Shown here piece by piece: positions 47,008 through 56,753 of a DNA stretch of 64,000 nucleotides. Each line of letters starts with the position of its first letter. Position 1 is the stretch's first letter. Origin of the DNA: Paracoccus stylophorae. Lineage in GTDB: Bacteria; Pseudomonadota; Alphaproteobacteria; Rhodobacterales; Rhodobacteraceae. Location: NCBI RefSeq assembly GCF_028553765.1, contig NZ_CP067134.1, forward strand, positions 62,001 to 126,000, in the 5' to 3' direction. The notes under the pieces are model-generated. The model saw nothing but the letters and a program-made list of their open reading frames with translations. It had not been told where the DNA came from and did no database searches. The translations under genes were made by a program, and so were the position numbers.

Positions 47008-47733
47008 ATGACCCCCGACGCGCTTGCCATCGACAATGTCAGCCACAGCTTTGGCCGCGTGCAGGCGCTGTCCGATGTGTCGCTGCGGGTCCGGCGCGGC
47101 GGGTTCACCGCGCTTCTGGGCGTGAACGGTGCGGGCAAGACGACGCTGTTTTCGCTGATCACCCGGCTTTACGACAACCGCTCGGGCACGATCCGCGTGG
47201 CCGGGTACGATCTGCGCGCGCGACCCGCGCAGGCGCTGGCGCGCCTGGGCGTGGTCTTTCAGACCCGCGCGATGGATGCCGATCTCAGCGTGCGCCAGAA
47301 CCTGGCCTATCACGCCAGCCTGCACGGCATCCCCGCGCGCACGGCGCGCGCCCGGATCCAGCATGTGCTGGACCAGGTGGACCTGACCGACAAGGGCCAC
47401 GACCGCGTCGGTGCGCTGTCGGGCGGCCAGCAGCGCCGGGCCGAGATCGCGCGCGCCCTGATCCACCAGCCCGACATCCTGCTGCTGGACGAGGCGACGG
47501 CCGGGCTGGACGTGAAATCGCGCGCCGAGGTGCTGGCCCTGACCCGCCGCCTGATCGCGCAGAACCAGGTCTCGGCCCTGTGGGCCACCCATATCCTCGA
47601 CGAGATCCAGCCCGACGACGATCTGGTCATCCTGCATCAGGGCCGCGTGCTGCGTCAGGGCCGCGCCGACGGGATCGCCGGCCGGCAGGGGCTGACGCAG
47701 GCGTTTCTGGACTTGACCGGGGTGGTCACATGA
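47008..47733 (+). CDS. PQQ-associated ABC transporter ATP-binding protein
   Basis: ATPase of 241 aa with Walker A GVNGAGKTT, signature LSGGQQRR, and Walker B ILLLDEAT. It pairs with the membrane protein encoded immediately after (4-nt overlap). Such ABC-2-type pairs occur with PQQ-dependent dehydrogenases; an export role is assumed from the class. A 64-nt gap separates it from the poly-Asp gene. Confidence 0.9.
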   Translation: MTPDALAIDNVSHSFGRVQALSDVSLRVRRGGFTALLGVNGAGKTTLFSLITRLYDNRSGTIRVAGYDLRARPAQALARLGVVFQTRAMDADLSVRQNLAYHASLHGIPARTARARIQHVLDQVDLTDKGHDRVGALSGGQQRRAEIARALIHQPDILLLDEATAGLDVKSRAEVLALTRRLIAQNQVSALWATHILDEIQPDDDLVILHQGRVLRQGRADGIAGRQGLTQAFLDLTGVVT

Positions 47734-48551
47734 CCGACATCGCCTTTCCGCCGCGCGCCTGGGCGGTGGCGTTCACCGGCATCACCCGGCGCGAGACGCT
47801 GCGTTTCGTCAATCAGCGCGGCCGGTTTCTGGCCGCGCTGGTGCGTCCGCTGGTCTGGCTGTTCATCTTCGCCGCCGGGTTCCGCGCCATCCTGGGCCTG
47901 TCGATCACGCCGCCCTATCAGACCTATGTGCTGTACGAGGTCTACGTGACGCCCGGACTGTGCGCGATGATCCAGCTGTTCAACGGCATGCAATCGTCGC
48001 TGTCGATGGTCTATGACCGCGAAACCGGGGCGATGCGGACCCTGCTGGTCAGCCCGTTTCCGCGCTGGTTCCTGCTGGCCGCGAAACTGGTCGCGGGCGT
48101 CTTCGTGTCGCTGATCCAGGTCTATACGTTTCTGGCGATCGCATGGTTCTGGGACGTGCGGCCGCCGGTCTGGGGCTATCTGGCGGTGCTGCCGGCGCTG
48201 ATCCTGTCGGGGCTGATGCTGGGGGCGATGGGGCTGTTCCTGTCCTCGGCCATCCGCCAGCTGGAAAATTTCGCCGGGGTGATGAACTTCGTGATCTTCC
48301 CGATGTTCTTCGCGTCCTCGGCGCTGTATCCGCTGTGGCGGATGCGCGAAAGCTCGACCCTGCTGCACGACATCTGCGCCATCAATCCCTTTACCCACGC
48401 CGTCGAACTGATCCGCTTCGCGCTGTATCTTCAGGTGAACTGGCTGTCGCTGGCGGTGGTGGCGGGGTGTCTGGCGGCGTTTTTCGGCGGCGCGGTCTTG
48501 ATGTACGATCCCGCCAAGGGGCTGTGGACCCGCAGAAAGGGGGCAAGATGA
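47730..48551 (+). CDS. PQQ-associated ABC-2 type permease
   Basis: A 273-aa membrane protein with about six segments and the ABC-2 signature MVYDRETGAMRTLLVSPFPRW. It forms the membrane part of the transporter with the preceding ATPase. The transported molecule is unknown. It overlaps both neighbours by 4 nt. Confidence 0.9.
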   Translation: MTDIAFPPRAWAVAFTGITRRETLRFVNQRGRFLAALVRPLVWLFIFAAGFRAILGLSITPPYQTYVLYEVYVTPGLCAMIQLFNGMQSSLSMVYDRETGAMRTLLVSPFPRWFLLAAKLVAGVFVSLIQVYTFLAIAWFWDVRPPVWGYLAVLPALILSGLMLGAMGLFLSSAIRQLENFAGVMNFVIFPMFFASSALYPLWRMRESSTLLHDICAINPFTHAVELIRFALYLQVNWLSLAVVAGCLAAFFGGAVLMYDPAKGLWTRRKGAR

Positions 48552-49141
48552 GACCGATCCTTGCGCTGATCGCCGCGCTGGCGGCCGGCCCGGCCCTTGC
48601 GGCCGGCGGCACCGATCCCGAATGGCCCTGCGTCCAGGTGCTGCAACCGCATCTGTCGCTGGGCCAGATCTGGGCCGGTCCGGTGCCCGACGACCGCACC
48701 GCCGACCTGGCCCGCGATCCGCAGATCGCGGCGCTGGCGCAGCGGCTGGAACAGCGCCGCCTGCCCATCGAGGATGCCGAGGCCGCGATTGCCGATTTCG
48801 CAGCCGATGCCGACAACGCCCGGCTGACCGCGCTGATGCAGGCGATCTTCGACCGGATTCAGCCCGACCGCAGCGCCCTGATCGCCGGCATCGCCCGATA
48901 CGGTCGCCAGCAGGTCGATCTGGCCCGCCGGATCGAGGATCGGCGCGCCCGCATCGACCGGCTGATGGCGCAAGACAGCCCCGATTTCGACGCCGTCGAC
49001 GCCGAGGAAAAGGCGCTGGACTGGGACGAACGCATCTTCACCGAACGCCAGCAATCGCTGACCTATGTCTGCGAAACCCCGGTGATCCTGGAACAGCGCG
49101 CCTTCGCGCTGGCCCGCGCCATCGCCAGCCATCTGGACTGA
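48548..49141 (+). CDS. Conserved exported protein at the end of the PQQ-associated operon
   Basis: A 197-aa exported protein (signal cut near ALAA) with two cysteines (WPCVQ and YVCETP) and a largely helical body. I cannot name a family. The 4-nt overlap with the permease gene suggests it works with the transporter, perhaps as a periplasmic partner. Confidence 0.75.
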   Translation: MRPILALIAALAAGPALAAGGTDPEWPCVQVLQPHLSLGQIWAGPVPDDRTADLARDPQIAALAQRLEQRRLPIEDAEAAIADFAADADNARLTALMQAIFDRIQPDRSALIAGIARYGRQQVDLARRIEDRRARIDRLMAQDSPDFDAVDAEEKALDWDERIFTERQQSLTYVCETPVILEQRAFALARAIASHLD

Positions 49142-49253
49142 TCGCGGGGCCGCGCGCGCCGCGAAATCGGCGCGGCGGGCTTGATCGGCGCGCGGTTTCC
49201 GCCCAAGGATCGTGAGGCCGGGCCACGCGCGGCGCGAAAACAGGGGGGATGGA

Positions 49254-50159
49254 ATGGTCGCGATCATCGGTGCCGAGGCAGAGGACCGTCTGGACTGGCT
49301 TGCCCTGACCGACGCGCTGGCCCACGGCCACACCCTGCCCATGGCCGAGGTGGCCGACAGCTTTCTTTATCGCGGCGAGGATACGTTGCTGACCCGGTCG
49401 GCCTGGATCGACGGGCTGGGGCTTGCGATCAAGCCGGCGACGGTGTTTCCCGGCAACCCCCGCGCCGGCCTGCCGATGGTGAACGGCGCGGTGACGCTGC
49501 TTGACGACCGGACCGGCCAGCTTCAGGCGCTGGTCGATTTCCATCTGGTGACCCGCTGGAAGACCGCCGGCGACAGCCTGCTGTCGGCGCGGCGTCTGGC
49601 GCGACCCGATGCGCGGCAGGCGCTGATCGTGGGGGCGGGCAAGGTCGCCGCCTCGATGGTGCTGGCCTATCGCGCGGCTTTCCCCGACATCCGCATCGCC
49701 ATCTGGAACCGCACCGCCAGCGCCGCCGCCGATCTGGCCGCCCGCATGAACGCCGAGGCCACGCAGGATCTGCCGGAGGCCGTGGCTGCCGCCGACCTGA
49801 TCGCCACCACCACCATGGCGCGCGACCCCGTGATCCGCGGCGCATGGCTGAAACCCGGCACGCATCTGGACCTGATCGGCGCCTATCGCCCCGACATGCG
49901 CGAGGTGGACGACGAGGCCCTGCGCCGCGCCCGCCTGTTCGTGGACAGCCGCAAGACCACCATCGGCCATATCGGAGAGATCCAGATCCCGCTGGACCAA
50001 GGCGTCATCGCCGAATCCGACATTCTGGCCGATTTCTACGATCTGGCCTCGGGCGCCTATGCGCGCCTCTCGGATGACGAGATCACCATCGCCAAGAACG
50101 GCGGCGGCGCGCATCTGGACCTGATGACCGCGCGCTATATCCTTGATGCGGCCGCCTAA
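49254..50159 (+). CDS. Ornithine cyclodeaminase family protein
   Basis: A 301-aa protein of the ornithine cyclodeaminase/mu-crystallin family. The Rossmann motif GAGKVAASM lies near residue 125, and the N-terminal part (ATVFPGNPRAGLPMVNG) is family-like. Reactions vary in this family (ornithine to proline, ketimine reduction, alanine dehydrogenation), so the substrate is open. It ends with stop codons overlapping those of the next, convergent gene by 4 nt. Confidence 0.85.
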   Translation: MVAIIGAEAEDRLDWLALTDALAHGHTLPMAEVADSFLYRGEDTLLTRSAWIDGLGLAIKPATVFPGNPRAGLPMVNGAVTLLDDRTGQLQALVDFHLVTRWKTAGDSLLSARRLARPDARQALIVGAGKVAASMVLAYRAAFPDIRIAIWNRTASAAADLAARMNAEATQDLPEAVAAADLIATTTMARDPVIRGAWLKPGTHLDLIGAYRPDMREVDDEALRRARLFVDSRKTTIGHIGEIQIPLDQGVIAESDILADFYDLASGAYARLSDDEITIAKNGGGAHLDLMTARYILDAAA

Positions 50160-51784
50160 CCCTCGCGCAGGCGGCTTTCGACCAGCAGACCCTCCTCGTC
50201 CAGAATCGGATGCGCCACCGCCACGACATGGGCGTTGATCCGTTTCAGGTCGCGCAGCATGTCGAGGTGCAGCGACGAGGTGTCGTGCGATTCCTCGCGC
50301 CCCTCGCGCAGGCGGATCAGGTGGCGCTGGGCCGACTGGCGCTCGACATTGCGGATGTCGATCTTGGCCTCCATCAGGCGGCGGGCCAGATCGCGGTCGC
50401 GGGTCATGAAGACGGTCTGCGCCATGCGCAGGTTTTCCTGCGTCATCAGGAACATCCGGTCCAGCTCGGCATACCCCTCGTCCGAGAACCACAGCCCCAG
50501 CCCGATCTTCTTGCGCACCTCGGGCGCCAGGTTGCGGTCGATGATGTCGCCGATATGTTCCAGATTGATCACGTAATCCAGAATCGTGATCGACCGGCGC
50601 TTGTCCTCTTCGCTGGCCTCGCGGCCCAGACGCGACAGATACGACTTGACCTGATGCTGCCTTCGGTCGACGCGCTTTTCCTGCGCCGCGACCTCGGCCA
50701 GCGGGGCGGGGTCGTTGCTTTGAAAGGCGTCGCGCGTCTGGTTCAGCATCCGCTCGATCGCGTCGCCGATGGCCAGCGCCTCGCGGCTGGCCCCGGCCAG
50801 CGCCAGCGGCGGCGTCTCCAGCGCGCTTTCGTCCAGCCATTGCGGCGCCATGTCGTCGGGCAGATCCTCGATCGGCAGCATGCGCGCCACCAGCCGCGTC
50901 ACCAGCCCGGTAAAGGGCCAGATCGTCGCCGCCAGCGCGATGTTGAACAGAAGATGCGCCTCGACCGCCAGATCGGTGCGCGGAAACGGCAGCATCCCGA
51001 TGGCCTCGCCCGCCGGCCCGGCCAGCGGCAGCACCGCCAGACAGCCGATGGCGCGCACCACCAGATTGCCCACCGTCAGCCGCCGCGCCGCGACCGAGGA
51101 ACGCAGCGTCGCCAGAACCGGCGGCACCGCCCCGCCCAGATTGGCGCCCAGCACCAGCACGATGGTCAGCCCCGGCCCGACCCCAAGCGTCAGGATCAGC
51201 AGCACCGCGGCCAGCGACGACGAACAGATCACCGCCAGCCCGGCGGCAAACAGCATCGCGACCGGCCAGGCATCGTCCAGCATGGCCAGAAACGCGGCCA
51301 TCGCGGGCGCGTTGCGCAGCGGCTCGGTCGCCACCGACAGCAGCGTCAGCGAAATCAGCATCAGCCCGATGCCGATCAGCGCCCTGCCGCTGCCCGACAT
51401 CGAGGCGCGCGGCTGGCGCGCCAGAACATAGCCGACAAACAGCAGCCCCGGCGCGATCGCCTCGATCCCCGCCGACACGATCAGCGCGGTCAGCGCGGTG
51501 CCCACATTCGCGCCCAGCAACGCGATCTGCGCCATGCGCGCCCGGATCATGCCGCGTTCCACGAAGGACGCGGTCATCAGCGCCGTCGCGGTCGAACTTT
51601 GCAGCCCCAGCGTCGCGATCAGCCCCGACAGGAAGGCGCGCGGCCCGGTGCGCGTCCCCAGACCCAGGGCCGTCTTTAGCTTGACGCCGAAGGCATCGGT
51701 CATGCCGTCCCTGACCAGCCGCAGCCCGAACAGCAACAGCGCCACCGCGCCTGCAAGCTGAAAAAAGACCGTCAGCGACCCCAA
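50156..51784 (-). CDS. Na/Pi cotransporter family protein with PhoU-like C-terminal domain
   Basis: A 542-aa membrane protein with two NptA-like repeats containing GLQSSTATALMTASF and GANLGGAVPPVLATL, the QSS-type motifs of sodium-phosphate symporters. The C-terminal 180 residues resemble PhoU. The only plausible start is a TTG ending at 51784, since no ATG or GTG in frame lies before the first helix. A GAGGGGGG stretch lies upstream. Phosphate uptake is likely; regulation is not visible. Confidence 0.88.
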   Translation of the reverse strand: MGSLTVFFQLAGAVALLLFGLRLVRDGMTDAFGVKLKTALGLGTRTGPRAFLSGLIATLGLQSSTATALMTASFVERGMIRARMAQIALLGANVGTALTALIVSAGIEAIAPGLLFVGYVLARQPRASMSGSGRALIGIGLMLISLTLLSVATEPLRNAPAMAAFLAMLDDAWPVAMLFAAGLAVICSSSLAAVLLILTLGVGPGLTIVLVLGANLGGAVPPVLATLRSSVAARRLTVGNLVVRAIGCLAVLPLAGPAGEAIGMLPFPRTDLAVEAHLLFNIALAATIWPFTGLVTRLVARMLPIEDLPDDMAPQWLDESALETPPLALAGASREALAIGDAIERMLNQTRDAFQSNDPAPLAEVAAQEKRVDRRQHQVKSYLSRLGREASEEDKRRSITILDYVINLEHIGDIIDRNLAPEVRKKIGLGLWFSDEGYAELDRMFLMTQENLRMAQTVFMTRDRDLARRLMEAKIDIRNVERQSAQRHLIRLREGREESHDTSSLHLDMLRDLKRINAHVVAVAHPILDEEGLLVESRLREG

Positions 51785-51931
51785 TTCCCGCGCGCCCCCC
51801 TCATCCGTGACATCCGATTTTTGACTGAAAAGTCCAAATAAAAGGTGAACACGGATCCCGCAAAGTCAAGGGCTTCGTCCCGGCGGCGCGGATCTGCCGG
51901 GCCGCTTGGCCCCCGCGCCAGCGGCGCAGGC

Positions 51932-52624
51932 TCAGCGGCGCGGGCGGCTGGGCGCGGTCCAGGGCCGGATCTCGGCCTCCATCCAGGTGCCGTGGGCGGC
52001 GTTGGGAAACATGATCCAGTCGTCGCCGAAGCGGTCGGCATGTTCCTCGGCCAGGCGGTGCTGATCGTCCAGCCCGACCCCCGCAAAGGCGCCGTGGAAA
52101 TCATGCAGCGTGTCGCCCAGTTGCAGGATGATGCGGTGGTCGCGTTCGATGGCGGCGCGGCGTTCGGCCTTGGGCGGGCCGAACAGCTGCACGTGATCGG
52201 CGCTGACCTGCGGCAGGTTCAGCCGCGACAGCGTGGCGATGGTCGCCAGCTTGTTTTCGTTGAAACGGTCCGAGACATAGAAAATCGTCACCCCCAGACG
52301 GTCGGCCAGATCGAAGAAATCGGCCGCGCCGGGGATCAGGTGCGGATCGCCCTCGCGTTCCCATAATTTCCAGGTTTCGACATTGTCGCCCTGATGGGTC
52401 ATGGCGTGGGCCATGATCGCGGTGTTGTCCAGGATCGTCTCGTCGATGTCGCTGACCACGGCCAGACCGGCGCCGCGACCGCCCGCCGCATCCACCGCCG
52501 CGCGCAGCCGCAGCGTCGCCAGCGCATAGCACTGGCGTTGCAGCATCCGCACCTCGGCCGAACGCTGCTGGTAACGGATCGCCATGGCATGTTCGCGCGG
52601 GTGGCGCCGGATCGTGTCGCTCAT
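51932..52624 (-). CDS. HAD-family acid phosphatase without signal peptide
   Basis: A 230-aa protein of the HAD superfamily related to 5'-nucleotidase lipoprotein e(P4). It has the nucleophile motif VVSDIDETILDN and the later GDTLHDF. Unlike its neighbour it has no signal peptide, starting MSDTIRRHPREHAM. It is a paralogue of the next gene and they lie in tandem on the same strand, which points to duplication. Confidence 0.85.
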   Translation of the reverse strand: MSDTIRRHPREHAMAIRYQQRSAEVRMLQRQCYALATLRLRAAVDAAGGRGAGLAVVSDIDETILDNTAIMAHAMTHQGDNVETWKLWEREGDPHLIPGAADFFDLADRLGVTIFYVSDRFNENKLATIATLSRLNLPQVSADHVQLFGPPKAERRAAIERDHRIILQLGDTLHDFHGAFAGVGLDDQHRLAEEHADRFGDDWIMFPNAAHGTWMEAEIRPWTAPSRPRR

Positions 52625-52686
52625 CAGGGGTCCTTCATGCTGCGCGGCGGACGCTAGGGCCGCCGCGCGAAAAGGTCAAACCGCGC

Positions 52687-53460
52687 CTATTCCCACGGCT
52701 CGATCACCGGCTCGGCCTGCCATTCGGTCAGCGTTGCATCCGACCACGTCCCGTAAGAGGCGTTGGGCAGCACGATCCACATATCGCCCCATTTCGCCGC
52801 CTCCTCGTCCACGGTCGCCTTCTGATCCTCCAGCGGGGTCTTGCGGAACCGCCCGTCGAAATCGTGCAGCGTGTCGCCCAGCAACAGCACGATCTGGTGA
52901 TCCTGCGCGACCAGGTCGCGACGCTCGGTCTTGGGCGGGCCCAGCAGCAGCACCGATTCCTCGCTGACCTGCGGCAGGCCCAGTTCGCTCAGCGTGTCCA
53001 GCGTATGCTGTTTCTGCTGGTCCGAGCGGTCCGAGACATAGCGGATCGTCACCCCCAGCCCGTCGGCATGGTCCAGAAACTCCCTGGCCCCCGGCACCAG
53101 CGTCGGATCGCCGTCGCGTTCCCAGGGCAGCCAGGTGTCCCAGACGTCATACATGTGACAATCGGCCAGATCGCGCGCCAGAAGCGCGCTGTTGTCGATC
53201 ACCGTCTCGTCCAGATCGGTGACGACGGCCAGTTTCGCGGGATCGTCCGCACCCTCGACCGCCGCATCCAGCCGCATCGTGGCCAGGTTGAAGGCCTGAC
53301 GTTGCAGGGCGCGGATCTCGGCCGATTGCTGCTGAAAGCGCAGGCCCATGGAGAATTCCGCGACCGCGCAGTCGTCGGCGGGCGCGGCGCTGTCCTGCGC
53401 AAGGGCGGGGCCGGCCAGCAACAGCGCGGGCAGCGCCAGCATCGCGTGGCGATAGATCAT
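52687..53460 (-). CDS. Exported HAD-family acid phosphatase (e(P4)-like)
   Basis: A 257-aa exported phosphatase (signal ending AGPALAQ). It shares QQQSAEIRALQRQAFNLATMRL, the DLDETVIDN catalytic loop and GDTLHDF with the preceding paralogue. The family hydrolyses phosphomonoesters such as NMN or 5'-nucleotides in the periplasm. Start chosen at the ATG ending at 53460, giving a clean signal peptide. Confidence 0.88.
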   Translation of the reverse strand: MIYRHAMLALPALLLAGPALAQDSAAPADDCAVAEFSMGLRFQQQSAEIRALQRQAFNLATMRLDAAVEGADDPAKLAVVTDLDETVIDNSALLARDLADCHMYDVWDTWLPWERDGDPTLVPGAREFLDHADGLGVTIRYVSDRSDQQKQHTLDTLSELGLPQVSEESVLLLGPPKTERRDLVAQDHQIVLLLGDTLHDFDGRFRKTPLEDQKATVDEEAAKWGDMWIVLPNASYGTWSDATLTEWQAEPVIEPWE

Positions 53461-53582
53461 GTTCGGGTCCTTTCGATTCGGTTGCGTCCGCGGCCCTGCG
53501 GCCGCGACGCCCGCCATGTTGGCGCAGCGCGCGCGCCAAGTCACGCGGCGACCGGCACCGCCCGCCCGCCTTCGCGCGACCC

Positions 53583-54167
53583 TCAGCGCAGGACGAATTT
53601 CGAATCCGGGATCGCGCCGCCCTTGCGCATCTCGCCCAGGATCACCGTGGTCTTCTGGCCGGCATCGTCGGTGACGACCCACTGGCGCAGCTCGGTCGGG
53701 CTGGTAAAGACCATCTGGATATTGCCGTATTCCGGATGCGCCGGGTCCTGCGCCGTCACCACGGTGGAATTCTTCGCCTCGGTATATCCCGTCACCATGT
53801 TGGCGCGTCCCAGATCGACATTGCGCGCCAGGATGATCGACAGCGGCGTTTTCGACAGCGGATAGCTTTGCGGCCCGCCATTCGACTTGGGATCGACGAT
53901 GGTGACATTCCCGCCCGAGGCGACGACCAGCGTCTTGTCGTTGTTGTATTCGAACCGCACTCGTCCGGGCCGGCGGATATAGACCGTCCCGGTCGAGATC
54001 GTGCCATCCGGGTTCACCTGCGTGAATTCGGCCGTGACCGTGGTCAGGCTGTTCAGATAGCGCGAAATCTCGTTCAGCGGGATCTTGGCGGCCAGGGCCG
54101 GAACGGCAAGGCCGAGGCTGAGGACAAGGGCGGCGGCGGGCGCGAAGGCGAAGATGCGTCTGTTCAT
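53583..54167 (-). CDS. lolA: Outer membrane lipoprotein carrier LolA
   Basis: Periplasmic shuttle that carries lipoproteins from LolCDE to the outer membrane. The product is 194 aa, with a signal peptide (PALA-AKIP) and the LolA stretch LNSLTTVTAEFTQVNPDGTISTG. The ATG ending at 54167 (MNRRIF) gives a good signal peptide; in-frame ATGs at 54176 and 54185 are alternatives. No good ribosome site decides between them. Confidence 0.9.
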   Translation of the reverse strand: MNRRIFAFAPAAALVLSLGLAVPALAAKIPLNEISRYLNSLTTVTAEFTQVNPDGTISTGTVYIRRPGRVRFEYNNDKTLVVASGGNVTIVDPKSNGGPQSYPLSKTPLSIILARNVDLGRANMVTGYTEAKNSTVVTAQDPAHPEYGNIQMVFTSPTELRQWVVTDDAGQKTTVILGEMRKGGAIPDSKFVLR

Positions 54168-54360
54168 GGTCGCGATCATATCCATTTCGTTTGCCGGTGC
54201 ACATCACGTCTGGCGGATGGCACCGGGCGCGAACGCTCGCGGCTTCGTGACGGTTCCGGCGGTGGCGTCCCCCGCGCCGCGATCCGCAAAACCTGCTTGG
54301 TGATCGCCGCCATGCCGGCTAAGCAGCAGATCGAGGGGCGAACCGCAAGGGGACAGTGCG

Positions 54361-55677
54361 ATGCAGATGACCGTGGACGAGGCGCTGGCGCGCGGCGGAA
54401 CCGGCCGGTTCCAGTGGCGGCTTCTGGGCATCTTCGGGCTGGTCTGGGCGGCCGATGCGATGCAGGTCATCGCCGTGGGCTTTGCCGCGCCCTCGGTCGC
54501 CGCCACGTTCGGGATCGAGCGTGTGACCGCCTTCCAGATCGGCACCGTGTTCTTTCTGGGCATGTTCGTCGGCGCCTGGGGCTTCGGGCGTCTGGCCGAC
54601 CGGGTGGGCCGGCGCAACCTGCTGATCCTGACCGTGGCGATGGACGCGGTCTTCGGCCTCGCCTCGGTCTTTGCGCAGGATTTCACCTGGCTTCTGGTGC
54701 TGCGCTTTTTGACCGGCGCGGCGGTCGGCGGCACGCTGCCCGTCGATTACGCGATGATGGCCGAATTCCTGCCGCCCCGGAACCGCGGCCGCTGGCTGGT
54801 CTGGCTTGAAGGCTTCTGGGCCGTCGGCACCATCGTCATCGCCCTGACCGCCTGGATCGCCGCCGCCAACGGCGCGGTCGCGCCCTGGCGCTGGATCTTC
54901 GCCATCGCGGCCCTGCCCGCGCTGATCGGGATCTTCCTGCGCATCTGGGTGCCCGAATCGCCGATGTATCTGGTCCGCAAGGGCCGCACCGATCAGGCGC
55001 ACAAGGTCCTTGACCGGGTGCTGGCCGCGAACGGCGCGCAGGCCCTGCCGCGCGATGTGACGCTGATCCCCGCGCCGGTGCCCGCCGGGGCGGAAACCTC
55101 GATCTTCGCGCCGATGCTGCGCAGCCGCACCATCGGCGTGCTGGCCGTGTGGTTCCTGGTCTCGCTGTCCTATTACGGCGTGTTCGTCTGGGTGCCGGGC
55201 CAGCTTGCGACCGAAGGCTTCGGCTTCGTGCGCGGCTATGGCTTTCTGGTGATCCTGGCGCTGGCGCAGATCCCCGGCTATGCGCTGGCCGCCTGGGGGG
55301 TCGAGGCGCTGGGCCGGCGCACGACGCTGATGGGGTTTTTGATCCTCAGCGCGGCGGGCTGTTTCCTGTTCACCGTGGCCTCGGGCACCGCGATGGTTGC
55401 CAGCGCCCTGATGCTGATGAGCTTTTCGTTGCTGGGCACATGGGGCGCGCTTTATGCCTTTACCCCCGAACTCTACCCCACCCATCTGCGCGGCACCGGC
55501 ATGGGCACGGCCAGCGCGATGGCGCGTCTGGGCGGGATTCTGGCGCCCAGCATGCTGGCCCTGGTCTTCGCGCGCGGTTTCGGCTTTGCCATCGGCGTCT
55601 TCGCGGTGCTGCTGCTGCTGGCGGCGGCGGCGCTGCTGCTGGTCCGGGCCGAAACCCGCGATCAGGCCATCGGCTGA
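54361..55677 (+). CDS. MFS transporter of the sugar/aromatic-acid symporter type
   Basis: A 438-aa protein with twelve predicted membrane segments. The loop motif RLADRVGRRNLL is the MFS signature and it repeats in the second half as ALGRRTTL. Its closest style is the AAHS/sugar porter group. Substrate not predictable from sequence. It stands alone between lolA and the glutathione reductase gene. Confidence 0.88.
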   Translation: MQMTVDEALARGGTGRFQWRLLGIFGLVWAADAMQVIAVGFAAPSVAATFGIERVTAFQIGTVFFLGMFVGAWGFGRLADRVGRRNLLILTVAMDAVFGLASVFAQDFTWLLVLRFLTGAAVGGTLPVDYAMMAEFLPPRNRGRWLVWLEGFWAVGTIVIALTAWIAAANGAVAPWRWIFAIAALPALIGIFLRIWVPESPMYLVRKGRTDQAHKVLDRVLAANGAQALPRDVTLIPAPVPAGAETSIFAPMLRSRTIGVLAVWFLVSLSYYGVFVWVPGQLATEGFGFVRGYGFLVILALAQIPGYALAAWGVEALGRRTTLMGFLILSAAGCFLFTVASGTAMVASALMLMSFSLLGTWGALYAFTPELYPTHLRGTGMGTASAMARLGGILAPSMLALVFARGFGFAIGVFAVLLLLAAAALLLVRAETRDQAIG

Positions 55678-55730
55678 ACGAAACCGCAACCCGCCCCGCC
55701 CCGTTGGGCTGAAAACACAGGAGGAAAAAC

Positions 55731-56705
55731 ATGGGTCAACTGGTCGATGGCGTCTGGAAGGACGAATGGTACGACACCGACAGCCATGGCGGCGAATTCG
55801 TCCGCGACACCTCGAAATTCCGCAATTGGGTCACCGCTGACGGCACCCCCGGCCCGACCGGCGAAGGCGGGTTTAGGGCCGAAAGCGGGCGTTACCATCT
55901 TTACGTCTCGTATGCCTGCCCGTGGGCGCATCGGGCGCTGATCTTCCGGGCGCTGAAGGATCTTCAGGACCATATCGGCGTCTCGGCCGTCCATCCCGAC
56001 ATGCTGAACGAAGGGTGGGAGTTTCGCGAGGACTTCCCCGGCGCGACCGGCGACCGGCTGTTTGACAGCGACTTCATGCGCGACATCTATCTGCGCGCCA
56101 ATCCCCGCGCCTCGGGCCGCGTGACCGTGCCGGTGCTGTGGGACCGCGAACGCGACACCATCGTGTCGAACGAAAGCGCCGATCTGATCCGCATGTTCAA
56201 CCGGGCCTTCGACGGCATCACCGGAAACACCGACGATTACCGGCCCGACCACCTGCAGGACGACATCGACAAGGTGAACGACCGGATCTACGACACCGTC
56301 AATAACGGCGTCTACAAGGCCGGTTTCGCCACCACCCAATCGGCCTATGACAAGGCGGTCGGGCCGCTGTTCGACAGTCTGGACTGGATCGAGGGGCTGC
56401 TGGCCCGCACCCGCTATCTGACCGGGGACACCATCACCGAGGCCGACTGGCGCCTGTTCACCACCGTCGTCCGGTTCGATTCGGTCTATCACACGCATTT
56501 CAAATGCAACCGCCGCCGCATCGTCGATTACCCCAATCTGTGGGGCTGGGCGCGCGAACTGTATCAGTGGCCCGGCGTCGCCCCGACCGTGCGGCCCGAC
56601 CACTATGTCCGCCACTATTACTACAGCCACAAGACGGTGAACCCGCACCGGATCATCCCCATCGGACCCGATGAGGACTGGACCGCCCCGCATGGCCGCG
56701 CCTAG
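55731..56705 (+). CDS. Glutathionyl-hydroquinone reductase (xi-class GST)
   Basis: Reduces glutathionyl-hydroquinones using glutathione. The product is 324 aa, with the catalytic Cys in CPWAHRALIFRAL near residue 60 and the C-terminal GST domain (LTGDTITEADWRLFTTVVRFD). RBS AGGAGG precedes the ATG. Members are often linked to aromatic or quinone stress; the gene stands between a transporter and a metal exporter. Confidence 0.92.
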   Translation: MGQLVDGVWKDEWYDTDSHGGEFVRDTSKFRNWVTADGTPGPTGEGGFRAESGRYHLYVSYACPWAHRALIFRALKDLQDHIGVSAVHPDMLNEGWEFREDFPGATGDRLFDSDFMRDIYLRANPRASGRVTVPVLWDRERDTIVSNESADLIRMFNRAFDGITGNTDDYRPDHLQDDIDKVNDRIYDTVNNGVYKAGFATTQSAYDKAVGPLFDSLDWIEGLLARTRYLTGDTITEADWRLFTTVVRFDSVYHTHFKCNRRRIVDYPNLWGWARELYQWPGVAPTVRPDHYVRHYYYSHKTVNPHRIIPIGPDEDWTAPHGRA

Positions 56706-56753
56706 GGGCGGCGCGTCCTGACCCCGCCCGACCCCTCGTCAGAAAGCCGCCGC

